A DNA stretch of 64,000 nt from Perkinsus olseni. Lineage: Eukaryota; Perkinsozoa; Perkinsida; Perkinsidae. Of this stretch, positions 46,956 to 58,826 are shown piece after piece (within the stretch, counting starts at the first letter, position 1; the number at the start of each line of letters is the position of its first letter). The notes under the pieces were generated by a model, which was not told the origin of the DNA, did no database searches, and saw nothing but the letters and a program-made list of their open reading frames with translations. The DNA lies in the NCBI GenBank assembly GCA_013115135.1, contig JABANP010000206.1, forward strand, positions 22,159 to 86,158. Direction: 5' to 3'. The position numbers and the translations under genes were made by a program.

Positions 46956-48059
46956 CTTGCTTATGTGCATTTCATTGAACGACCCGCCTGATGAATATAT
47001 ATACCACTGTACACCTGGTCTCTCCATCATTTCATTCCTCTTGAGACGAAGAGCCATATGATGAGGTGTAGGGTCCCGAATGCTGACAACCGCTAAGCGG
47101 TGACCGCTTTCTACACTACATTTGCGCCGAACCTACCATCGATACTGAATTTCTGCAGATGCTCTTCACTCACAGAATCGGTGGTACTTCACTGACCTTG
47201 GAGGGACAGGGACAGCGGTGAGTTCGGACTTCGCTCGAGCTCGTCCTGTGGGTTGGTCGTACAAGCTTGCTGGTCGATTTGGGCTCTTAACCAGTAGGGA
47301 GCAACTTGGAGTAGGAGACAGCAGCGACTCACTACCGTGTGCCGTTATCAAAGGGAGAAGATGATACGTCTGGCAGATATGCCTCCCTCGTGGTTCAAAT
47401 TCAGAGCATCCGTTGTTCAACAACGATGTATTGTACATCGGCAATACATCGATTAAGATGCAGATGAGTTACCACCCATGACAACTTGGCTACATGAATA
47501 CTATCTCTCTCCTGTGGTCTGTTGCGTTCCTCGTCCCCTAGCTATGACGTGGATCGAAAACACACCTGCGATCATGCGAACGGCACCGACGCGAAATGGT
47601 TATATTTTGGCACTCTTCGTAGCAATAGATTCTCTCGGAGAGGATGTGATAATGAGGGCTTATACCGTTGTAATCGTCCGTTCAAGCAACTCCTCCGCAA
47701 CCACCACTACCAAACCACCACTTTTGGGGCTCGTGGCTCTCGGGCACTCGGCGCGTTACATCACGATTTGCGGGCATCCCGAAGCTACGGATGACACTAG
47801 GGAGCAGATTGGCTGAGAATGACGACGCGCGAATAGACCTGTGCCAACCTGGCACCCGCAAGATGTCCCCAGGTGCGAAGCTCCCTCCCAGCTTGTGAGC
47901 GCAGCGCTAATGCACACCAGCGAAATGAGTATGCGCTTTACGAAATGTATCTCGCGTGATGGGGTACAATCAAACTGGGCGAAACTCCCAGCACAACGGT
48001 GCTTATATGCTACGCCTAAGATATTACCCTAGCCAGTGAAGTAAACTGGAAAAGTTAAG
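46956..48059. other. Intergenic, no protein gene recognised
   Basis: About 1.1 kb. Contains the paired inverted repeats at 47411-47452. Plus-strand frames at 47478-47816 overlap one another and show no domain. Confidence 0.4.
47411..47452. repeat. Two adjacent short inverted repeats
   Basis: CGTTG-TTCAA-CAACG is followed directly by CGATGTATTG and CAATACATCG separated by 8 nt. The second is a perfect 10-bp inverted repeat. Role unknown. Confidence 0.65.
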
Positions 48060-48060
48060 A

Positions 48061-48133
48061 TGTACCTCGCCGGTATCGATCCGGGAACCTTCCGATTGAT
48101 TGACGCCCGCTCGCCGAACTGAGCTACTTAGGC
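48061..48133 (-). pseudogene. tRNA-like sequence, probably a tRNA pseudogene
   Basis: The minus strand has a good A box (TAGCTCAGTTCGG with a GCTC/GAGC D stem) and a near-consensus B box (GGATCGATACC). TCGGAAGG follows the anticodon region, as in tRNA-Asn. The anticodon stem does not pair and the acceptor ends match only partly. A TTTT run lies about 7 nt downstream on the same strand, so it could still be transcribed by Pol III. Either a decayed tRNA or the head of a tRNA-derived short element. Confidence 0.5.
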
Positions 48134-48365
48134 AGAAGCTGCCAATTTTGCTTGTGAGCATCTCATCGTGAGATCGAATCGCATAGTTTCCATCGTAGGA
48201 AGCTCGTTGAGGCACTCCTACACGAGTGGGCTACAATAGGCTACGGAAGAAAGTTTTATGGCTTATGGGTGATCTCAGTCTGCGTGACGGCTCCTCGATA
48301 GTAGTGTTGCTGTCCTTGCAGTCAACACTCTTGGACCAGTTCTAACCGAGTTACAGTCATTCTTG

Positions 48366-50022
48366 ATGGCAAACTTGAGGAAATCCTCCGCGTCAATTGA
48401 GCCCTACCGACACGAAGTAGCGGTATGTAGTGTCGATTATGTGAGAAGGGAAATGAGGGGCGTGCAACCTTCGGTGGCTAGTGCACCTGCCAGGAGGTGT
48501 TGTCGATCCGAGAGGGTCTCTGTTGGAGTGAAGGCGCGCTCAGTGAAGAGCAAATATCGTCCTCCACTGTGCTGACGCCTCGGTCAAAGATGCGGCCGAG
48601 AGTGATGGCGAAGTTGAAGCAAGAAGAGGCCTTAAAATGGGCTAGCAAAAGGGAGAGGATGCTACAAGCGGCTCGGCATAGAAGAGCTGAACATGCGCAG
48701 GGTATGCTGGTAACAGGTAGTTCGGGAGTGAGCTGGATGCTGCTGCTGATCACAGGTGTCTTGACCGAGGAGCATACATTCAAACCGGAGATAGCGGCCT
48801 GCCCGCCCTCCTCACGTACACGACATGAAGCGGAGGTTGTAATAAAGGGGCCTTGATCCATGGCTTGGTGAAATGATAGATACGACGGGGTCAAGGGCAT
48901 TTCGGCAGATTCAACTGGAGCGAAATCTCCAATTTCTTGCCCTCTTATATCCTCCACTAATCGACGTTGTGATTGGAGTATGTATGGCTGTATACGTCTT
49001 CTGAGTGATGTTTCGGCTTCGCTCAATATGGACCCTCTACTGGCTCGTATCCGCAAGGCTACATGAAAGGCACTACTTGAGTTACTGTAGCACGAGTCAA
49101 AGATCGCAATCGTTTGGTACTATTTGATTTCTGGAACTACTCTTCAGAATGGATCACCTGAGTCCTCGAGCACCGCGGGTGATGTGCAGAGTCCAGCAGT
49201 GGCAGGGAAAAGGTCTACCAAACCTTCCAAGATCCGAAATGCTCCAGGGCCTGAGAAAGTACAACGGGTTTGCAGATGCATTATGTGGCGCTCGTAGCGC
49301 TGGTGTAGGCCGACACTGGGAGAATAGCGGTCCTCAACGTAGCACTGAATGAGGCACTGGATGAGGTTGAGAGGTGGAAGGAGCGGTGCAAGGAGGTCAT
49401 CCGTCATTCCCCCGATGGAGCTGGCATCCCTCTCTAGGTTGCCGTGTCGCTGTGCCGCGCGGAGTTGGAACTTAGACGGAAAGATAAAGAGGTTGCTGTC
49501 CCCTACATCGTCTACTCCACCACTCTGTGCTTTTAGATTTCCGAGCTGCGAGGATTATACGAAGCGCTGTTGCGGCGGAGTCAGACGAACCGTGAAGAGC
49601 TCGAGGGGCGGCCGGTGATAGTGTATCGTCTATGTCGGGGCATCGTGTCTGATTAGAGCACCGAAGACTTGTACTTTGCTGGAGTGGATGGTCCTGGAGA
49701 CCTCCATGGATCGAGCAGCTCGGGTGAGAGCAGTGCAGGACGATGGTCTTAGTTAGTATTAGTGTCGTGAGGAGCTCTAAGGCTACTCCTACTGGCTCTT
49801 ATCACCCTCATGCTCCGTCACAGTGCTGATGTCCGTATACTAGGTGACGAAGCCTCCAACGATAGCGAGTTCACAGCTGTCTTTGGCAAAAGTCCCAGGG
49901 AGTCTCCGAGGAGAAAGCGGTCACCTTCGCCTGAACCCTTGGAGAGGATTGTCCGACAGCTCGGAGATATGCTCCGTTCGAATAGGGAGGCTCTGATCCA
50001 TGGCCGCCATGACCATCCTTGA
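48366..50022 (+). CDS. Coiled-coil protein of unknown function
   Basis: I read several plus-strand exons as one gene. It starts MANLRKSSASIEPYRHEVA. A basic helical stretch follows (KMRPRVMAKLKQEEALKWAS then KRERMLQAARHRRAEHAQ, about 48590-48700), then FRQIQLERNLQFLALLYPPL, SDVSASLNMDPLLARIRKA, VALNEALDEVERWKERCKEV, CRAELELRRKDKE and ISELRGLYEALLRRSQTNRE. The C-terminal part is Ser/Gly-rich, then Arg/Ser/Pro-rich (SPRESPRRKRSPSPEPLERI), and ends GRHDHP at 50022. Helices with heptad-like Leu spacing suggest coiled coils. The minus strand is also open over part of this region (48478-49056), but its predicted protein is less plausible. No named family recognised. Exon order is reasonable; exact borders are not established. 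Confidence 0.5.
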
Positions 50023-50071
50023 AGCTCCCTGTCTCGTTATATAGGTTTTGAGTTGAAGTGAGTTGAATACG

Positions 50072-50642
50072 ATGGGCAGCTGTTTTTACTACCTACTATT
50101 ACTACTTACTGTCCTATCACTAATGCTACCCGAACGCGCACCGATGGCACAAGTGTCGTCGACAATGCCGTCTCCACCACCCCCACCATCATCGTCGTCA
50201 TCAACTCTGGCTGTACCGCAGACAGCAGTGGGGGGCGCAGAGTCCTTGCCGATGAGAAGCGCCTTGACAGTGGTAGTATGGGAAGGGTGAGGGTTGGTTG
50301 GCTTATCCACGGAAGCAGGTACCTGAGGATTTGCCGGCGATAAAATATCGTCATACGATGGTGCTGATATCCCGTGCCCTTTACAGCCGTAAAATTGCGG
50401 AGTTGGTCTGTACAAGCGACGAGGCCATGGCAGTGGCCCACAGCAGAGGGACTGAGGGGGAGGACGACGACGATGATGATACCCCTAGGAATGAGCATAG
50501 CGCTGGAACTGAGGGATCCAGCAACAACAGCAGCGTGGCTGCTACGGATGGCGGCGGTCTCGGGGATTCTACCGCTACTACGGGCTCTCCTCAAGAGTGT
50601 CGTTGCACGAGGAGGAAGAGTAGGAGGGATACAAAGAAGTAG
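50072..50642 (+). CDS. Putative secreted or single-pass protein, unknown function
   Basis: Starts MGSCFYYLLLLLTVLSLMLP, a signal peptide or signal anchor, then a Ser/Pro-rich stretch with a run of prolines and serines. A GT-AG intron (donor after SALTV, acceptor GAAGCAG) leads to VPEDLPAIKYRHTMVLISRA, an acidic run of six Asp, a Ser/Thr/Gly-rich part and a basic end (CRCTRRKSRRDTKK) before TAG. The joined frame is consistent. No domain recognised. The following gene may be its continuation. Confidence 0.45.
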
Positions 50643-50678
50643 TAGTTGTGAGGGTGCTGGGCAGCTGGTAGGTCGCTG

Positions 50679-52114
50679 TTGCCTCGTCCCAGGTGTTACT
50701 GTTCCTTGAGCCGGTCCTTGTCAACTTACTCAGCCCAGCAGCAGTCGGCCGTGATACAGCGGCAGGGTACATGGCCGTGGTCCCACAACCCCTCCGTGAG
50801 CTCTAGTGGGCTTGCTAGTCCAAGTGTCGCGGGCTTGGCTCGCTCAGTGACTAGTGAGAGTGCCCTCAGTCTGCAGGATAGAGGAACTACTTCCTTGGAC
50901 CTACGACGAGGGTTCTCGGGCTCTATGGCAGTAATCAGCAGGATTGCCTTCGAATCGGTAGTAGTGAGGGTGTTCTTTGGCGCCTCTCACATCGTGCCCA
51001 CTCGGGAAACTCTTCGTGACTTCCTCACTTTGTTGGCTATATGACGGAGATGTTGACTGCGCCTACCGTAGCGTAGTGATGCTAGTGCGTAGGGCTATAG
51101 GGTGCTGCTCGGTAGGCGGGGTCTCTTGGTGTCTGTTGTACTGGGATATCATCTTGAACATTAAGGGGTCGGCGCTACTGATGGTCGTGTGAGATTCCGC
51201 CAATTCATTTCAAGTCGCCGTGTGACGTAGCCCATGCGACCTAGTGCCTCGACTAGTGTCGACTCTATGCTGCCTCAGGTGTCCCACAAATACTCGTCCA
51301 CGATACCCAAGCTGACGAGTTTCTCAGCGGCTATCAACACATGCTTGATCTTCGTGCTTGCTGGCAACCTGCCGCCTTCCGGCGCGCGGCCGTGGACTCC
51401 CTCAGCAGATCTGCCGAACGGCGGGCAAACTCGAAGAGGAGAAGACTCGTCATCGCCCGCGCCATCCTCATCCTCGGGTAGACCAGGCTCTCAGGAGAGC
51501 TCTTCAGACATCTCCGGGGTTGACCTTGGCATCTGCCGAGTCAGCGCTGTGGAGGGCGTAGAATGTGGATGTTTCGGTTTCTTCGGTGGCCATGGGCGGT
51601 GTCGTGGCAACAACAACAACAGCAGCCCTGCAAGCGCTGACCGTGTGGATGGACGCTCCAGCGGCGAAGTCGAAGTTCGCGACGATGAACGGATAGTAGG
51701 CTTAGCGATAGCAGAGGCCTGTTGACATGTGGCTGGTCCGTTTTTCAGGAGGATGATCTGAGGATGCTGGAGCTCCGACTTCGGCAGTGGCAACGTCAAC
51801 GACAGCACATGAGTGACGATTCCAAACCACTCTCGGTGCTACTGGTCATCAGTGACGATGACAGGAAGATGGAATACGACAGAGAGCAGCATATCTTCAC
51901 CAGGCATGAGCGCCAGGCGTTGAAGAACAAGCATACTCTATTGTTATCGTCAGTGGACTCCTTGTGGGACAAGTGGGGTTCAAGAGGGGAGAGGGTGCTA
52001 GACGATAAGATATTCACCTCTTGGGATGGTGACAAGCTGCATGCTGTGGTCACTGACCTTTCTACCCGGCTAGCCCATGCTTATGTTACTGCACGACCGC
52101 CGGACGCGGTGTGA
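50679..52114 (+). CDS. Hypothetical protein (several exons)
   Basis: Coding-like segments on the plus strand in order: a Ser/Gln-rich part with LDLRRGFSGSMAVISRIAFE, then SHKYSSTIPKLTSFSAAINT (about 51280-51340), a long Gly/Ser/Asp-rich low-complexity part, and after a TTTTTCAG acceptor at about 51750 a helical C-terminus (DDLRMLELRLRQWQRQRQ, SVLLVISDDDRKMEYDREQH, HAVVTDLSTRLAHAYVTARP) ending at 52114. The last exon looks most convincingly coding. No family recognised; it may be joined to the preceding secreted-protein exons. Confidence 0.35.
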
Positions 52115-53067
52115 TGGGAGCTGCCTCTGCAGAATGCCGGTTGAACATCGCCTGAATCACATAATTTTATGTTTCTGTAATTTTGCAGCTCCCTCATCCT
52201 GATATACTTCCGATACTTTTATCCTGCTTGTGCCAGCGACAGCACGGCTACGGTCATGACCACCATGCTGTTGCTGAATCGATCATCTTTCTCCCTCTCC
52301 CATTACTGTTGTTGCCGTGGATGCTTGTGAGCTTCCTAGTCGGTGAGTTGATGATGATATTACTATTTACCGTCATTTATCGTTCGTCCTAAGTATCGGG
52401 TACATTGCTTGTTCCTATGCTCGTTGTGGCATTAAAGTCAAAGTCAACTTGTCGTGTCAATGTCTTGTTGCTGTTCTACTATGCAGTTTCTATCTAGAAG
52501 AATCTCCGAATACCTGCTCTTCGGCTTCTCTATTTGAAGCTTTATCTACGTTCTTCTTCCATATAGACTGAGGTGTAATTGCCTTCGCTGCCAGACACTG
52601 GTTCCGAGAAGCTATCGAGAGTGCGTTTTTGCCTATCGGGACACTCATGTCCCGTTTTGTACTACTTCGCTGTGAGACGTCTCGCCTTGCCGGCTGGTGG
52701 AATATCGCAGATGTTTGTTCTTGGCGGTCGCCGTTCCACTTTTTTCTCTCGGGCTGACCATAAAACTAGCGTAGAGCTGAATGTCATTAGCTAGTAGAGT
52801 TCCTGCTGCTGCTACTGTTGTTGTTCGAATGGTGTCTTTGTCGTTTCTGTTGTTGCTGTTTCAATTCTGTGTATCATTATTTGATGTACTGCTATTTACT
52901 CTTAACCGCGCTATACCGCCCCGCTCTTCTCACGCCTGTGATTCAAGTTGGAGTGCTATGTGTGTTTGCTACATCACTTCAGAGCCACTTGTGTTGCCAA
53001 CTGGCGGTTCGTGAAATATGCCGTCATATGCCGTGCACGTAGTTCCTTTTGTCTTTAGCAGGCTTCA
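52115..53067. other. T-rich intergenic region
   Basis: About 950 bp, richer in T and TTG than its surroundings, with several overlapping hydrophobic frames that simply reflect the T bias. No gene or RNA recognised. Confidence 0.45.
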
Positions 53068-54913
53068 TTGCTATTGCGTCTCAAGAATGGCGATCTCCTA
53101 CCGAAACGAGGAGCACGGCTCAGCGTCTTTGAGCTGGCGGACCAAGTTTTTATGGCTTGTATTAGCAATGATGCTGACCAGCTTTCTCGGCTCCACACTC
53201 TACTCGCTGATAATGCGGCCCTTCGTCACTCTGGGAGCCATCACCATATTCTTCTGTCTTATGTGGTAGGCCATTGCTGGAGTGAACTCCCCATTACAGC
53301 TCTTCTCATGGTCGTGATGGTGACCGATCTTTTGGTCCGCTCTTCGGTCCGCTTTGTCCGCTCTTCGGTATCCATAAGAAATGTGCATGCCTCTCCCACA
53401 ACACGGACTCCTCAGCTCATCGTGACTCTCGGTAGGTACTGTGGATCGGACACCAACGCCTTACACAGCAGCAACGAGTTCGAGAATATCTTCTGGACAC
53501 TTATGTGCATGTTCTGTAAGAGGCCAGTACGGGTGCTCTGTCCATTCTCCTTACCTCTGCCCGTGCCTTGTATTTCAGCTATGGTGGTTTTCCTGGCTCT
53601 ACCTGATTCTCCATTGAACATTGCCTCGATATCCAGCCCGAGTGGAGCAGTCGGGGTAAGAGTGGCTCGGTTGGTCTCGAGTATTTCTCTCGTTGTTATA
53701 TGGCCGTTCATGCTCCTTTCGACAAGCTTCCTCTACCGTTCAATCCTCGGGTCGTGCAAGATCCACTTCCACTCGTGACAGCAGTATGTACAGATCCCTT
53801 TGCTCGTTGTCTGTGGTCCAAGCATTGCTCTCTGGGCATTCCGTCGGAGTCATCGAGCGGAGCTGACGGAGAAGCCAGGAGTCTTCCTACGACGAGTCTC
53901 ATCGCAGCTGCTGGTAGGATAGTGTTGTCGACGCACGCTTTATTCACTGGGCGCTCTGTTATACGCCGTGGATCGAGTTAATCTTCTTGTGTCAGCAACA
54001 CTCGACTCCCGCCGAGATGAACATTGTGAAAGAGGCTGTTGCATCTCTGGATGACTACTTGAGGCAGTTGGATCATAAGTGTGTTAGAATAGATATGCTG
54101 AGGATACCACACTTCTACCGCATCAGGTATCTCCCATCCACGCTGAACAAGTTCTATAACTACAACCGTATCCTGTATGCAGAATCTAAGATAATTCAGA
54201 TCTTCAGGGAGGCAACTAGTGACGTGAGTTCAGGGAGAAAAAATGATGAACAGTCCCGGTTGATCGTGTCAAATATTTCTCAAGTCTTCGGTTCTAGCGT
54301 GGCTTTGGAACAACTGTCGCCATTGTTGTTAGAAACGGCACTTCTCTTACCTTGTTTTGAAATCGAAGCTGCCACTCATTTTGTACAAGGTGAAGGATCA
54401 TCCGATGATGCCCCACCGGAGAATGCTCATCCAGGTAGGCGTTTGGATCTTCAGTCGGTGAATATACCGTTTCACAGGTCTTGTCAACAGAGCGCTTACA
54501 CGATGAGAATGTACCAGCACGAGCACTAGTTCTGCATGCTTTGCAGCAGCTCAAAGTATCGAGCGATCGGGAGACGATCGAAATCGCTGTGAGGAATATA
54601 ATATGTGGTGAGTAGTTCTGGAAAAGAAGAAAAAGCTAGTGATAGTGTAGCACGTGCGTAGGTACTCATGGTCGAGATTTGACAGAACTCAAGGCACTAA
54701 TTGACTCGAAAGGTTGTTACCAGTCCCTACATAAGCTTGTTTATCACGATCTTAAGACCCGATCGATCAGGTGAGGCTATCGAAGGTCCGTGGTGTATGT
54801 TGAAATTAGTGTGCTCTTCAGGCATGAGATATCCCGCCATATGATCACGGAAGCTCATCTGTTGCGGAACTCAAGCCATTCGCTGTTGTCAGCACGGGAC
54901 CGGCGTAAGTGAA
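53068..54913 (+). CDS. Hypothetical helical-repeat-like protein (5' end uncertain)
   Basis: The best part is 54008-54913: MNIVKEAVASLDDYLRQLDH, RIPHFYRIRYLPSTLNKFYN, VLHALQQLKVSSDRETIEIA, then after an intron GRDLTELKALIDSKGCYQSL and HKLVYHDLKTRSIR, then HEISRHMITEAHLLRNSSHS, ending RDRRK at TGA 54911-54913. The regular helices suggest an alpha-solenoid. Upstream coding-like pieces (ELADQVFMACISNDADQLSR near 53125; LGALLYAVDRVNLLVSATLD near 53950) probably belong to it, but the splicing is unresolved. I do not recognise the family. Confidence 0.45.
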
Positions 54914-54957
54914 ACCTTTCTAGGCCCTGCGACCGACTTACGTTCGCTATCTTACCG

Positions 54958-57900
54958 ATGCCTTCCTTCTCTGGTTCGGCGTTGAAGCATAGAGTTGATC
55001 ATCTTCGCAGCGACTTCTCTTCAGGTTCGTCATCAGGACTTGACGGTGGCCCGAGCGGATTGCGGCGCAACTACTCGATGCCGAGTTTCCAGAAAATAAA
55101 AGAACAGTACGACAGGATGTCGGACGCCAATAACCTCAACTATGGTGATGACTACTTAGTGGACCAGATGAATATCAGAGGGGCAACAGACGAGTGTAAG
55201 TAACGCAAGGGGGAGTATAGCAGTAGGAAAATCCGTCCTCTTGACGTCTCCGACTTCCTCGTCATGGCCCATAGCTCATGGCAGTGAGGCCGAAAACGCT
55301 CGTTCTTTTCCGTCTTCGTGTTCGACCGATGCGTAGTTTAAACCCCTTTCCATTTTCCGACGCGGATAAGAACCACTATGAAGCCGCTGATCAAAGGCAG
55401 GGAGAAGATGGGGGAAATGGGATGCTTCATTATTGCAAACTTGAGGGACGTTGCTACACCTCCGATGGCTCGACTGGGACTGGTACCCGACTGGACATGA
55501 TTCCGGCGTAAGAGGCAATGCATCGCGGCAGTTCTACCGCAGATCATCCGGTGATGATTATCGCATCTCGATGTGTGGCACGCCGACGGGAACCTCCCCG
55601 AGGTATGGTTTCTTTCGAATGAAGTCCGCTGGTCGCTGCCAGGGCTCCTCGACCGGTTCCTGAGCCATCAGTGCATCTCGAGTAATGATAGGTAGCGCCG
55701 ATGGCAGTTGCATGATCAAAGAAGCTCTGCAGTATTCCGTGAGAGGCTGTCACCTGAATTATTTTGTGTACTGTACTTTCCCTGAGAAAACAGCCGTTTG
55801 GCAGAGTCGACATTTTCTGGTGAAGCTGGGAATTTCAGACAACGAAGGGCAATCTCCCACACATTCACTTGATAGTCTGGAACAATAATTGGCAAACTGT
55901 GGTGGAGTTATCCCGATTCAGCAGAGGAGAGCGCGAACAAATGAGGGCATAGTGGGAAGTTATGGCTCGATTATGGGCAAGCGGGAGGATCTCGATGAAC
56001 TATGGGACAGGCAGGAAGAACTCGCTCAGCTTCTTTCATGCGGTACGGAGTTCCAGGTGTCCCGATCAGTAGCGGTCGTATTTCGACGTTATACAATCGA
56101 TGATCAGAGCTATTCTTGGGTCTTGAGTCAGACCGTCTCATTGACTCAGATGGGACCGATAATGTCACCACGTTGCCTTGAAGATCATGTTTTGTGGCGG
56201 GCGCGACATAGATCATCGCATAGCTTGTCCGCCTTGGCGTTGTATACATTGTTTTGTGTTAAAAGACATAAACCGCAACCTCGGAATTCGAGAGTTGTGG
56301 TTATAGATTCTGATACTCCTCTGAGTTCTCCTCAGAGGAGCATCCAACACTCGGGACCTTTTTCCGTTTAGAGCGAAAACCTATGATTGGCTGCGCAGGC
56401 CGGTCGACAGAACGCTGTACTTTCGTGGGGTCTCAGATGAAATCCTCGCTGGATCCGCTCAAGCTCTGTCAGCGAACGACACTAGTGGGCCTTATGAGTT
56501 CTCAGTGAATAGGTGAGTGTTTTCGTAAGAAAGGGCCGTCATTCGACATGCTGAACGCTCCAGTCCATTCGTCTGTTTGGTAATGAGTATTTCTGTCAGG
56601 CGTATATTCGAGAACTGCCATACGAAGGTGTTGTCGGATGTGGACGATACTCTCGTCTGCTCCGGTGGTATGCATCCGGCAGGCTGCGATACTGAGTGAG
56701 ATCTTCGGGCTGGAAGTATACGTGTGATATAGTATCGAGTCACCGCTGGTAGCGCCTGACACCTTTCAGCCGATCATTGAGGCTGCACATGCTTACCGTG
56801 ATTCGATTTCGTGGATTTCGGATCGCTCCTACTGTGTACGTTCTCCTTATATAATCAGTTACCCTCGTAAGACCGTGTATCCTGGCGTCGGAGCCTTCTA
56901 CCGAGAGCTCGATCTAGGAGTGTAAGTATGGACGGCTATGCTGGGCTGCTCGATTGGAGCCTGGCTGCCTTGTTGACAGTCCCTGTTCTCCCTATGCGCG
57001 AGTTTCTGATAGTTGGTATCTCTCAGTGCTCACCCCGAACCATGGCCTTCCAGCGCTAATGATAGCTACAACATTCTTGGCAACTTGGTATTCCTGTCTG
57101 CTCGACCTCATGTATACAAGGATTTGACCGAAAATAAAAGCTATGAGAAGTTCATCAAATATTACCAGGACGGTGTCCTGCATTGTAATAGGGATTGGCT
57201 CGGATGGATTCTCTTTCTCATCTACCCGCTCATCAGCTTTATCTCCTCAAGAATGCTCCAATCCGTTTGACAATGCCGCCCTTCGTCTGTGATGCTCGTG
57301 CTTCTCACGGCGTTGATGATCTCAGGTGTCCCGACACTTCTACCGGGGTCTATGACCAAAGGTGCAGACTTTTTGCTTCGGGAGCGGTTGGAACCCTTAG
57401 CGGAGAACAAGTACACCAACTTTAAGGAGTAGGTTGGGAGCGACCAATGGCGTTGTGAATCCCATCGGCGGCGGTTAGGTACGCATCACTGTATCCAGAG
57501 TATGACTTTGTTTTCATTGGGGATAATGGCCAGGCAGACGTCAGGGCAGCTGCAAAAATGATGGAGGTAAGGGGAAGCAGCAACTATTCGCTTACGACGC
57601 AGTTCACCCAGGTTCCCTTCGCGAATCTGAAGATGGCGTACATTCACGAAGTTCAGGACGGTGAGACCTATGGCCTGCCCCCTAAGGGAGACAAGAGGCT
57701 CGACAAGGTAGGGTAGCTTTCTTGGACGCTAGGTGGAAGGCAAGTGGGTTGTCATCAGTTCTACTTCTTCACTAACTACGTACAAGCCGGTACTCATGCA
57801 TACGAGCATCAGCTGATATCCTTCGAAGGCATCAAGCGTCTAGTGCAGCAGGCCAATGACGAGTTCGACGCGATAGAGTAGTTAAAGGGTGGATAATGTG

Positions 57901-58380
57901 GACGTGAATTGAGTCCTGTTTCCTGCTCCTGAGCTGTGTGGTTCGTATGATTAGGCCCTCCCTTGCCAAGGAGCATCGACAAGCGCTGAGGGAGGACATC
58001 GATGAAGCAACTAAGGAGTGCCTCCGCGATATTCATGAGAAGGACCCGTTGTTCCGACTCGAGAGACATCATGCGGAGGGCAGCCAGAAGGGTGAAAATG
58101 AAGACGACAAGGCTGATGGAAAGACCGACACCAACAAAGATGGCGTTGAATCTCGAGAGAATCCTGACGGACAACGGGTGGGTTGCTTGAGTGCTTAGTT
58201 TCGGTGTAACGCTTGCATTTACAGAGCGCATCCTCTTGCCTCGGTAGGCTAGATTCGGAATTGTGCTCGTCCTCTCAGGAAGATGCCGTGAGCCCTGCGC
58301 CCAGTGAACCACCAAGCGCTCTTGCGGGTGACAAGGCCTGTGGTGGGGCCAGTTCTACCGCCGAGGCTCCTGAGGTTTGA
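54958..58380 (+). CDS. DUF2183 / App1-type phosphatidate phosphatase-like protein
   Basis: Starts MPSFSGSALKHRVDHLRSDF. After a long N-terminal part it carries a haloacid-dehalogenase-type phosphatase core: KVLSDVDDTLVCSGGMHPAG (DxDxT motif, about 56625-56685), KTVYPGVGAFYRELDLG (about 56870-56920), NILGNLVFLSARPHVYKDLT and SYEKFIKYYQ, LEPLAENKYTNFKE, YPEYDFVFIGDNGQADVRAA (about 57495-57555) and FTNYVQAGTHAYEHQLISF. This order is that of DUF2183, the catalytic domain of yeast App1, which dephosphorylates phosphatidate and related lipids; DxDxT and the GDNGQ-D motif are intact. Exons are short and introns GT-AG. A Glu/Asp/Lys-rich C-terminal extension (PSLAKEHRQALREDIDE ... ) ends at TGA 58378-58380. 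Biochemical activity is inferred from the motif. Confidence 0.82.
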
Positions 58381-58826
58381 ATGTCTGATGATTGTTTACT
58401 CGGTGTTTGCGATAACAAAATGACTTTGATATTCAGTGTGTACAATTTCTTCTGTTTTAACGTTACACTTGCGCTTTTCAAGTCAGCATAAATGGAGTTT
58501 TGTTGAAGTCAACTTTCGAGTTATTTACTCGCTTGAGGGCACACTTAGCAGTGCTAAGTAAGCACTGCCTTTCGATTACGTTCCTTTGCCATTTTCTGAA
58601 TCGCCGTAGGCTGGGAGAGCTGCCGAATGTTTCTTCCTTCGAGTCTGTGGATGTTTTTCATGACCCTTCGCGATCGCCTTTCGCTTGTCGCTTAAGGTCT
58701 AGTGGTCGCCTTAGGCCGACGCTTGCGCTGATATATTCGAAGGGAATCCCGTTGGCCGACGCGAGGTGCTGCTCATTTAGACCGATAGAGCTGCAGTTCT
58801 TCAACCAATTTGAGACGCCGGTCAGC
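58381..58826. other. Intergenic and 5' region of the CLASP gene
   Basis: About 445 bp. A plus-strand frame is open here in phase with the CLASP first exon, but the Met before SSSPSHGIHH is the better start. Nothing else seen. Confidence 0.45.

Noticed and set aside
48478..49056. 192-codon minus-strand frame
   Set aside because: The plus strand over the same bases gives Lys/Glu/Arg-rich helices that splice onward into coiled-coil exons; the minus frame is Ser/Ile-rich with no partner exons.
57809..58315. 168-codon minus-strand frame with a hydrophobic segment
   Set aside because: Antisense to the C-terminal exons of the DUF2183 gene, which splice in frame.
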